64,000 nt of DNA from Prorocentrum cordatum. Lineage: Eukaryota; Sar; Dinophyceae; Prorocentrales; Prorocentraceae. The notes below the pieces were generated by a model. The model made no database searches. It was given only the letters and a program-made list of their open reading frames with translations, and was not told where the DNA came from. The stretch's first letter is position 1. Each line of letters opens with the position of its first letter. Where the stretch lies: positions 183,501 through 247,500 of the forward strand of contig CAUYUJ010014601.1 of NCBI GenBank assembly GCA_963575745.1, in the 5' to 3' direction. The position numbers were made by a program, and so were the translations under genes. Positions 53,531-62,519 of this stretch are shown here, one piece after another.

Positions 53531-56500
53531 AGACGCCTACGGCGAATCACCGCCGCCCCAATTCCTTTTGGACTCGCCCATGTGGCCGAGCGTTGTGGCA
53601 AGAGCTCTGCCAAGCTATCGGGTCATGTGGTCCCCCAGCCGTTGTAGAAACCGTTCGGGGAACATTTGGGGGAGGATGGCGGGGAAGATCAGGAGGAGGA
53701 GGAGGAGGAGGAGGGGCATCTTGGGAGCCTCTGGGGGACTCTTGGGGCCACCTGGGAGCGTTCTGGCAGCCTCTTGGAGGCATCTTGGGGGCCTCCGTGG
53801 TCATCTTGGGGGCCTTTGGGGGCTTCTCGGGAGCCTTTTTGGCAGTCTTAGAGTTTTCCTGGCCCGTCTGACGCCGTCGGAAGCCGTCTTGAGGGCCTCG
53901 TTGGGCCGACTTGGGGCCCTCGTGGGGTGCTCCAGGGCCGTCTTGGAGGCCAGGGGCGTCTTCGAGGCCTCTTGCCCTCTTGGGGCCGTCGGGGCCTCTT
54001 GGGCCTTTCTGGGGCCATCTTGGAGGCTCCGTGGGCGATCTTAGGGCGATCTTTGGGGGCTCTTGGCTCGTCTCGGGCTGGCGGAAGACCGAAAAGAAGC
54101 AAATGCCAAAGTCCTGAAAAAAGACCAAAGGAATATCGGCCTCTTCGGGCTTTCCTGGAGGCCCTCTTGGGGGCCTCTGGGGATGTCTTGGAGACCTCTT
54201 GGGAGCCTCTGGGCCGTCGCCGGCCATCTTCGAGCCATTTGGGGCCGTCTTGATGGCCTCCTGGCCCGTCTGACGCCGTCGGAAGCCGTCTTGAGAGCCT
54301 CTCTTGGACGATTTGGGGCCCTCTTGAGGTGCTCCAGGGCTGTCTTGGAGGCCGTCTAGGGCGTCTTGGACGCCTCTTGGGCCGTTTGGGGCCCTCTGGG
54401 GGCCGTCTTGGGGGCCTCCTGGGTCGTTCTGGGGCCATCTTGGAGGCCTCTTGGGCGATCCTGGGGCGATCCTCGGGGACTCTTGGGCCGTCTCGGACCG
54501 TTGGAAGACCGAAAGGAAGCAAGCGCCAACATTCTTCAAACACCTAAGTAAACTAACTAAATGATTTGCGCATCTTCGGGCCTTCCTGGAGGACCTCTTG
54601 GGAAGCCTCTGGGACCGTCTTGGAGGCCTCTTGGGAACCTCTTGGGGCGTCTTGGGCCATCTTGAGGCTATATGAGGACGTCTTGGATTCATCTTGGGCC
54701 GTCTTGGAGGCATCTTGGGGCCATATTAGCCGTCTTGGAGGCCATCTTGGAGGCATCTTGGGTCTTGGAGGCCATCTTGGGCCATTTTGGCGGTCTTGAA
54801 AGCCATCTTGAGCAGTCTTGAGAATTTTGTTGTCAGAACCGGGCGCCTTGTGGGTCCTGTCGGGTGGCCAGCTGGACGGGCCGAAGCCCCAGGGAATGCC
54901 CATTGTTTTAAAAACAAGAAGCGCCCCGTCTAGGATCCAGCACGCCCAGCACCCCTGTGGCCCTGTGGCAAGACCACGCGGGGCGGCGGCGGATCGAAGA
55001 CGCCTACGGCGAATCATCACCGCCTCCCCAATTCCTGTTGGACTCGCCCATGTGGCCGAGCGTTGTGGCAAGAGCTCTGCCAAGCTATCGGGCCATGTGT
55101 TCCCCCAGCCGTTGTAGAAACCGCTCGAGGAACACTTGGGGGAGCATGGCAGGGACGATCAGGAGGAGGAGGAGGAGGAGGAGGAGGAGGAGGAGGAGGA
55201 GGAGGAGGAGGAGGAGGGGGCATCTTGGGAGCCTCGGGGGACTCTTGGGCCTCCTGGGAGTTTCCTGGGAGCATCTTGGAGGCATCTTGGGGGCCTTCTT
55301 GGGCCTCTTGGGGGCCTTTGGGGGTCGGTTTGGGGCATTCTTAGCCCGTCTAACGCCGTCGGAAGCCGTCTTGAGGGCTTCGTCGGGCCGTCTTGGAGGC
55401 AATATCAAGCGCCTTCGAGGCTCTTGGGCTGTCTTGGGGTCCTCTTGGAGTCGTCTTCGAGGCCTCTTGGGCCGTTCTGGGGCCATCTTGGAGGCCTCGT
55501 GGGCGATCTTAGGGTGATCTTTGGGGGCTCTTGGGCCGTCTTGGGCCGTCGGAAGATCGAAAAGAAGCAAATGCCAGAGTCCTTCAAAAACCTAAGGCCG
55601 TCCTGCAGGAGTACCTGGAGGCCATCTTAGGGCTCTCTGGGGCCGTCGTAAAGACCTCGTGGGGGCCTGTTGGGCCGTCTTGGGCCATCTTCGAGCCATC
55701 TTGGGCCATCTTGATGGCCTCCTGGCCAGTCGGACGCCGTCGGAAGCCGTCTTGAGGGCCTCGCTGGGCCGACTTGGGACCCTCCTGGGGTGCATCAGGG
55801 CCGTCTTGGAGGCCATCCTGGGCGTCTTCGAGCCTTTTGGGCCCTCCTGGGGCCCTCCTGGGGTCGTCTTACGCGCCTTTTGGACCGTTTTGGGGCCATC
55901 TTGGAGGCCTCGTGGGCGATGTTGGAGCGATCCTTGGGGGCTCTTGGGCCGTCTCGGGCCGTCGGAAGGCCGAACAGAAGCAAATGCCAAAAACCATACA
56001 AACCTCAGGAAACTCAATGATGTTGGCCTCTTCGGGCCTTCCTGGAGGACCTCTTGGAGGCCTCTTGGGCTGTCATGGAGACCTCATGGGGGCCGTCCTG
56101 GGCCATCGTGAGGCCATCTTGGACCATGCTGGAGACTTCTCGGGCGGACTTGGAGCTATCTGGGACTCTCTCGGGCCGTCTTGGAGACCATCTTGGGCCA
56201 ACTTACGGGCCATCTTAGCCGTCTTGGAGGCCGTGTAGGCCATATTAGAGACGGCTGGGGCTGGGGCAGGAAAAACCTTTGCAACCGGGTCTTCCGCAGG
56301 GCTGGCGGGACGGGCCGCTTTGGGAGAAAGAACCAAAGCCAAGAGGATAGGATTCAGCACTCCAGGCACCCCTGTGGCAAGCCAACAGGGGGCGGCGGAT
56401 CTATTGGCTTTCGGCCCATCCCGTCACCTTGCCCTGGTTGTGGGTCACAGGCCTCTAGGATGTTCGTTGGGATGTCGCGGGAAGCCTCTCGCAGGCTTTT

Positions 56501-56850
56501 TGAGGGCCGTTTTGGAGCTTCTTGGGTGCCGTTTTGGGGGCGTCTTCGGGGCCTCTTGGGGGTCTCTTGGGGCCTCTCGGCGCCTCTTGGGGCCTCCTTG
56601 GGGTCCTCGTGGGGCGGAGGACTTGGATTTTCGGTTCTCTTGGACAGTTCTTGGGGCTGTCTTTGGGCCCTCTTGGGCCGTCACGGGCGCCTCTGGGGCC
56701 GTCTTGGAGCCATGTCGGGCCGTGCTGTGGCCCTCCCGGGGGCCTCTTAGGCCGTCTTGGGGCGGTCTTGGGGGCCTCCTGGGCCGTCCTGAAGCGCCGG
56801 GAGCTCTAAACGTCGAGGGCCACAAAGGCATTGAAAAACCGATGGGACAT
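53531..56850. repeat. Hierarchical GGCC/CTTGG repeat, ~415-bp higher units
   Basis: Short words (GGGCCGTCTTGG, GGCCATCTTGGAGGCC, GCCTCTTGGG) build larger units that end with GAAAAGAAGCAAATGCCA (or a variant) at about 54,091, 54,507, 55,558 and 55,971, spaced about 415 or 1,050. A header module (CTACGGCGAATCA, CCCATGTGGCCGAGCGTTGT, GGCAAGAGCTCTGCCAAGCT, (GAG)n) occurs at 53,541 and 55,003. Translated in antisense it gives Pro/Arg/Lys-rich frames up to 388 residues, and in sense Leu/Gly/Ser/Trp-rich ones; neither looks like a protein. The same words occur at 1.2 and 60.2 kb. Confidence 0.8.
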
Positions 56851-56980
56851 CAATGATTGTTTGTCGCATTCCTTTCGGATTTACAAGGTAGTGGCCTGGG
56901 TAACGGGCCCCCAGTGTTGAAGATCCCGAGGCCTTCAGGCCAGATCGTCCAAGATCCTTTGGATACGGTGCAGGTGTGGC

Positions 56981-57160
56981 TACAGTCGGGGCGCTGAAGA
57001 AGGAACCCGCTTCGTTGGGGAGGGGCTCCGTGTTCCTTGATTGTTTCACAGCTTGCCCTAGGTTCTCCTCAGGTTTCCGATGGGAAATCGAACCTTCACT
57101 GATGGGAAAAAGGGGCCTCGTTCCTTATTTAGGGTTCCTTAGGTCAACGTCCCGACTGTA
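56981..57160. mobile_element. Family D mariner-like TIR element, copy 3
   Basis: 180 bp, TACAGTCGGGGCGCTGAAG to CCTTAGGTCAACGTCCCGAC plus TGTA. It aligns end to end with 28,721-28,901 (shared GGTTGGGGAGGGGCTCC-type block, GATGGGAAATCG, AAAAAGGGGCCTCGTTCC). Confidence 0.85.
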
Positions 57161-57851
57161 TGTGTCTGCAGCGTTCAGCGTTGGCATTGTAAAGTTCAGG
57201 GAAGCCAGAGTTTCGGGAAGTTAGACCTCAGCGTAAATGCCAATGCAGTTTCTGGGCCTCTGTGCTCAGTCTTTGTCGGGTTCGTATGGTATGGTTGTCC
57301 CATGCCCTATACTTTTCTCCCTGATCACAGGCGTACCATACCACATCTTATTACAACGTGCCCTCATTCCGACCCCCGCGATCGCCAACGATTTGACATA
57401 CCATCTGGTTGTCGATGGTTGCCCCCTCTTCTTTTTTCCGTGTGGAACCTCCCCTACGCCATGCACCTAGACCTGCAATTGTCGACGAAGGATTTTGCTA
57501 TACCTGAGACGGTATTACGCGCCCACAGCTTGCAAAAAGAAGCCGAACTTGGCATCGAGTTGTCTTTCAATTGATGCATTCGCGTCTAGGCTGCCCTCTA
57601 CGGGTTGCCGTTCCCATTTCAGAATTGCACAAGCGCGCCACGCGCATGAAGCCAGCGAAACGAAGCAAAGTGTGCATAAAATCAAGAGGTCCTTGCGGCA
57701 CACAGTTGATGTGACTCTTACGCTTCCCGTCACATTTCCCCCGCACTCGCCGAATTTATTTACATTGGGGAGCAGGGATCACGACTATTCCTCCGGGGAA
57801 CAGATGCCTGATGTTTGATGCGCTGCCCGCTATGATCCTCCTCCTCTTCCG
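57161..57851. other. Upstream region of the kinase gene
   Basis: About 690 bp of lower-GC DNA without genes. It should hold the promoter of the downstream gene, but no TATA-like or other element can be supported. Confidence 0.4.
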
Positions 57852-57876
57852 TCCGCAGCCGTTGTTGTGACTCAAG
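57852..57876 (+). other. Relict spliced-leader sequence
   Basis: The segment begins TCCGCAGCC, has a T/G-rich middle and ends CTCAAG. Against the 22-base dinoflagellate spliced leader it matches at 19 positions with three substitutions and three single-base insertions. It lies 20 bases before the start codon of an intron-free gene, where a leader would sit in a mature mRNA. Known precedent: dinoflagellate genes carry such relics after cDNA reinsertion. The match is imperfect, so chance is not excluded. Confidence 0.6.
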
Positions 57877-57896
57877 CTGTCCATGGTCACACTGGG

Positions 57897-59771
57897 ATGG
57901 TGCAAAAACAGTGGAGCATCAAGAACCAGCAGAGGTCCACGCGAATCATCAAGCGCCTGGTGGCAAGGACTGCGGAGCAGCCGGGACCTGCGCAGTGGTT
58001 GCTGCCGTTGCGCAGGGGCGAGGAGCTGACGGTGAGCGGAGGACTCGATTTCCGTGTGATCCGTGGAGCCGTCGAGATCTGGGGAGCCTCGTGCAGGCCG
58101 TCCTCGGAGTTCCAGCGCGTCGTGGCGCCGCCCTGGTCTGCGCTGCCGCGCCTCCGCGCGGCGGGGCCGAGCGGCACCGCGGGGGCGCCCGCGGAGCTCG
58201 CGGCGGAGGCCGAGGAGGCCGAGACGGACGACGTGCGGGAGTTCTTGCAGAGCCGCTCCTGGCCGGTCGTCCTGTGCCTGCGCGCCGTGGGGCCGGAGCC
58301 TCCGGGCAGCCTCCCGGCGCCAGTGCGCGAGAGGCTGCTGGCACCGCTGGAGCGGCAGCGCCTCCGCGCGCACCGCGCGTGGCCCAGCCTCGTGGAGCAG
58401 TTTGCCGGGCTCGCAGCCCAGCCCACGAGCGCCAGGCCCCCGGTGTTGCTCGTCACGGGGCCCAAGGGCGTGGGGAAGTCGGCATGCTGCAGGTACTTCG
58501 CCAACTCCCTCCTCGGGGCACTCGGGGAGGTCTATTACCTGGAGACCGACCTCGGGCAGCCCGAGCTGGGACCGCCGACGCTGGTGTCGCTGTACAGGCT
58601 GCGGAGGCCACTGCTGCAGGCACCGCACTCCGAGCAGGGCTGGCAGGAGTGCTTGTGCTCCTTCTTCGCCGGCGGCACGTCGCCCGCAACGCACCCGGTC
58701 CTCTACGTGAAGTGCATGCGCGCCGCGTTCGATCGGTACGTGAGCGAGTGTTCGGACAGCGGCAGCCCAGTACCGCCGCTGGTCGTGAACTCCCACGGGT
58801 GGGTGACAGGACTCGGTCTCGAGCTGGTACAAGTGCTGCTGGGCATCGTTCAGGCACAGCTCGTCATACGGATTCAAAGTCCGTCTTCGTCGCAGGCTCC
58901 TCCATTGGGAGATGCGGCCGCGGAGGGCCACGGCACCGGGCTGCAGCGGCGAAGGCGCACCGCGTTGGCCAGGTGCGGCCCGCTGGCGCTGGCGCTCGGC
59001 GAGGCGGCGCTCGCCAGCGAGGAGCCGCGCTCCTCGGTGGTCGTGGACGTGGATTCCCTGGCAGGCGCCAGCCAGGGTGGCGCGGTGCGCGCTCCAAGCT
59101 TGGGGGCCGTCGAGCTGCGCTGGCTGCGGCTCGCGTGCCACTTCAGGCCAGATCTGGACCCCTGCAAAGCGCCAGCCAGCCTGACGCCGCGCGCCTTCTT
59201 CCGCTGCGTGCCCCGCGTTCGCCTGCCGCTGCGCGGGCTGCGGTTCGGGCTCGTGCACGGGGGATGCCTGGCGCCCGGCGAGGTCGAGGCCGCGTTCACT
59301 GGGACGGTCGTGGCGCTCTGCCGCGCCGAAGCCCCACTGGCTCCACTGCAACCTGCCGAGGACGCCGAGGCCGATGGCAAGACGGGCGTGACGGAGTTGC
59401 CAGCCGTGCTGGGCCGAGAGGACGCGCAGGAAGCGGCGGAATGCATCGGCATCGGTTATGTGCACTCCTTCGACTTCGCTGTCGGAGACGTCGAGGTACG
59501 TGTCGCTCCATCCATCGACACGCTGGCCAAGGTGGGCGTCATATTGCGTGGGGACGTGTCCTGGGAGCCTAACAGCGTGCGCGGCCAGCGCGTGATGATG
59601 GCTGGCATGGCGGCCGACAACGTTCCAGTGTCCCTGCAGCCGCACTGCTGCTCGTGGGCGCTGGAGGGGCCAGCGACCGGGGCAAAAGTGCTGAGCTCGC
59701 GCCGCAACTTGAAGCGGAAGCGGTCGGGAGCAGCCGGCGGGGCAGGCGCGGCCGCGCCCGGCAGCGGCTAG
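57897..59771 (+). CDS. GRC3: Polynucleotide 5'-hydroxyl kinase, GRC3/NOL9 family
   Basis: 624 residues, close to yeast Grc3 and human NOL9. The family phosphorylates 5'-OH RNA ends and acts in nucleolar pre-rRNA processing at ITS2 (known for the family). Visible here: Walker A GPKGVGKS (188-195) after VLLVT; YLETDLGQPE (about 213-222), matching the DxGQ-type motif of this family; VVNSHGWVTGLG (296-307), matching the family's N-T/S-x-GW-x-x-G-x-G lid signature; and a C-terminal domain (GIGYVHSFDF onward) with a basic tail (RRNLKRKR) that could be a nucleolar signal. I chose the first ATG; the frame is open ten codons upstream but runs through the leader relic. There is no intron. No poly-A trace follows the stop. 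A 691-residue antisense frame is a codon-bias shadow. Confidence 0.92.
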   Translation: MVQKQWSIKNQQRSTRIIKRLVARTAEQPGPAQWLLPLRRGEELTVSGGLDFRVIRGAVEIWGASCRPSSEFQRVVAPPWSALPRLRAAGPSGTAGAPAELAAEAEEAETDDVREFLQSRSWPVVLCLRAVGPEPPGSLPAPVRERLLAPLERQRLRAHRAWPSLVEQFAGLAAQPTSARPPVLLVTGPKGVGKSACCRYFANSLLGALGEVYYLETDLGQPELGPPTLVSLYRLRRPLLQAPHSEQGWQECLCSFFAGGTSPATHPVLYVKCMRAAFDRYVSECSDSGSPVPPLVVNSHGWVTGLGLELVQVLLGIVQAQLVIRIQSPSSSQAPPLGDAAAEGHGTGLQRRRRTALARCGPLALALGEAALASEEPRSSVVVDVDSLAGASQGGAVRAPSLGAVELRWLRLACHFRPDLDPCKAPASLTPRAFFRCVPRVRLPLRGLRFGLVHGGCLAPGEVEAAFTGTVVALCRAEAPLAPLQPAEDAEADGKTGVTELPAVLGREDAQEAAECIGIGYVHSFDFAVGDVEVRVAPSIDTLAKVGVILRGDVSWEPNSVRGQRVMMAGMAADNVPVSLQPHCCSWALEGPATGAKVLSSRRNLKRKRSGAAGGAGAAAPGSG

Positions 59772-61390
59772 CCAGTGAGGCACCAGCCTCTGGGCCTGGG
59801 TCCGCGGTTGCGACGGGCACGAGGCCGCCACGGCCGCATTTGACGGTGGAACGGAGTGGGCGCGAGCCGGTGGAGGTCGGTGAGCCGCTCTGGCCAGGCC
59901 TGACGAGGGAGGTAAAGTTTCTCAATCGTCCTTCTCGTTATCTTTCGGAATTCTTGATGCTTCGCGTAGCCTTGCCAGCCCATCCAGCAAGGATGCCCAG
60001 GCGAGATGCATGGATCAGAGAGGTGGGAGAGCACGCAGTGGGCAGCCGTCAAACCAAAGATCGGGATCCGCTTGAGTAGGCAGCAGGCCCAAGGGTCAAC
60101 CATGAATGCCATCGCGGACCTTTGGATATGGGAGCCCCATTGGCAGGTCTCGTGGGCCATCTCGTCTGGAGTCCCTGGCCTTTGAAGCCCTCTTGTAGCT
60201 GTCTTGGGAGCCTCTTAGAGGGCCTCGGGGGCCTTCTTGGGCCATCTTAGAGGCCACAGATCAGAAACAGAGGGGGATCGTAATCATCCTTTCCCCTCTG
60301 GAGCTTCTTAGGCGCTCCACGGGCGCGCTAGAGGGCACCCTCTCGGGCCAGCATTGGGCCACATCGGAGCCGTCTTGAGGCCCCAGAATGCACGTTGAAG
60401 CGAGACGGCGAGAAGGCCAAAATCATGTGGCGGATTCCGGAAACCCTGAACCCAAAAATGTTGCCATCTCTTGGGGGCACATGGCTTCCGCCGGCGGAGG
60501 CGGCCTCGTTGTCATTCCGCCGACCTTCCGCCGCCCTTCCGCTGCCTTCCGCCGAGGAAGAGATGACAACTCCTTTGATCCTCGAAGGCAAGGCCGTTTT
60601 TGGAGCGCCTCGTGTGCATCATCCAGTGTGAAAAGCATGATTGCCTCTTGTGAACATCCTTGGGAGGATCCGTGGCCACTCGGGGAGTGAGCCAGCGGCT
60701 TGGTCGTGGAGGGCAGCTCTATTTGGAGGTCGTCAGGAGCCCCTTCCTCCTGTCTGCCGACGAGCTCCCTGCTCCCTTCTGCCGTCGGGGGAAGGTCGCG
60801 TGGCGGCGGAGCACGGGATTCCCTCTTGCAGAGCGCCAACTGTTCCAGCTGTCTCCAGCGCGGGTCGCTTGACATGTGAATCTTCGCTTCGGTGGACGAG
60901 AAAGGGTGCAGATTCGATTTCTGTGGAGCCTTGAACGCACTTGCAAGCCCATCGTCCTCCCTCTCGTGCTGCTCCTCGCTGCCCTGCTGCACAATTTCCA
61001 GAGAGGGGGAGTGGTCATCCCGGCCCCGCGCTAAGGCGATGATGTACCAGCAGCCTCAGTTCCAGCAGCCCGCCCCGATGCCCGTGGCCGCCCCTGCACC
61101 GAGGCCTCCCCAGGTCGCTCGGGACAGGGCGCTGCTGATAGTCCCCGACGTCCGGCGTCGTGGGAAATCGCAACGTCGCGGAAGAAGAGCAGTGATCATG
61201 AGAGCAAGAGGAGGGATGCGAGCAGCAGCAACACCCGCGACAAAACTATTATCAGAGCTCCCGAGGCGCCATCCCTGCGCGCGGAATGTCTCGAGCATGA
61301 GCGAGCCGCGAGGGCCCCCAGGATCCGCAAGGGCCCGTCGTGAGGCGTCTTTTTCACGGTGCCTCGACGTCAGGGTATTGGGCCGTTGTT
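59772..61390. other. Spacer downstream of the kinase gene
   Basis: No further gene was recognised. It contains GGCC/CTTGG repeat words at 60,180-60,255 and a CCTTCCGCCG cluster at 60,515-60,560. Frames up to 197 residues lack motifs. Confidence 0.4.
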
Positions 61391-61550
61391 TTAAGTCGGG
61401 CGTGTCCCTCTACAGGAAGAATATTCATAAATGGCCCAAAAATAGTATGAGGACGATTTTTCTAGAAAGTGCTGACCAGTTTTGAATATTGTTTGGGTAT
61501 TTCTTATGTTTCGTCCAAAATCCGCCTGTAGGGGGACACGCCCGACCTAA
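61391..61550. mobile_element. Family A TIR element, copy 7
   Basis: 160 bp, TTAAGTCGGGCGTGTCCC to GGACACGCCCGACCTAA. CCGTTGTT is exact at 61,383-61,390 and 61,559-61,566, but eight bases (GTCTAGGA) lie between the usual right terminus and the second octamer. The interior has GACGATTTTTCTAG and GTCCAAAATCCGCC as in the other copies. Confidence 0.82.
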
Positions 61551-61566
61551 GTCTAGGACCGTTGTT

Positions 61567-62519
61567 TGCTTGTGCGTTCACAGTTCAGCCCAGCCTGGGT
61601 GTGGGTCTCTTGTGTGACGTTTTGGCGGGCCGAGTCCGTGGGCAGGAGGAGTGATCTGCCAGCCGCCGCTGCGAAATTCGTCACGCGAGGGTACTGGTTC
61701 CTTGCAGGATGTGCTGGGCTGATGTTCAGTGTCAGGCCGCTGCCGACCCGAGCCATCTGCGATACAACGACCTCTCAACTTCGACGCGCGGTGCCCAGCA
61801 TCGCCCGCTGTTCGACATCAGGGCTTGAAAGTACTGGACATGTTCTTTCGCGCGCCAACGCATCCTCCTCCTCCTCCTCCTCCTCCTCCTTCTCCTCCTC
61901 CTCCTCATGTTGTCGCTCGCTTACTTGTTTGAGCATCCATGCTATCAGGCCGCCGCTGTGTGCCACAGCACGTGTCAGCTTCCGTGGTCATACATAGTAC
62001 CTGATCTCGTCAGGGAGTGCAGAGGTCGAGTGCGTGTGTCCGAAGTGGCAGGCACAGGGTGGGGAGGGACCTCGTCCACCACCTGTTCATTCCGACTGGG
62101 TGCAGTGCTACGATGCACAAGGAGGGGTTTGCCGAACGGTGTCAAAAGCATGTAGAGGATTGCGGTGCGTCATTGTCAGAGCATGTCACCTCAGGTGGTA
62201 CTCACATTCTTGCTGACCTGTTTACGAGCTTGGTCGAGACCACGCGCACAGCACCGTGCCCTCGGATACGGCTGGTGTCCTCAGTGCCCTACGGGGCCAA
62301 ATAATGTCCGCTTCCAGGGGCGTAGTACCCGTATGGTTGCAGGATCCTGCTTGAGTGTGCATGACGACGCCATTGAACGTGCACATTGGCCGAGCGTTCG
62401 TCCTACGCGAAAGTCTAACAAAAAAACAAATTCAGGAGGAAAAACAACAAAACGGAAACTAGCCTGCCGAAGGGCCCAACCATATGCAGTTGTGAGCACC
62501 GTCGTTGTATGCACCGCAT
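61567..62519. other. Spacer without recognisable genes
   Basis: No domain or RNA gene was recognised. A (CTC)n tract lies at 61,862-61,907. Confidence 0.35.

Noticed and set aside
57756-59831. A 691-residue antisense gene over the kinase
   Set aside because: It mirrors the GRC3/NOL9 frame and has no domain; GC-rich third positions keep the antisense frame open.
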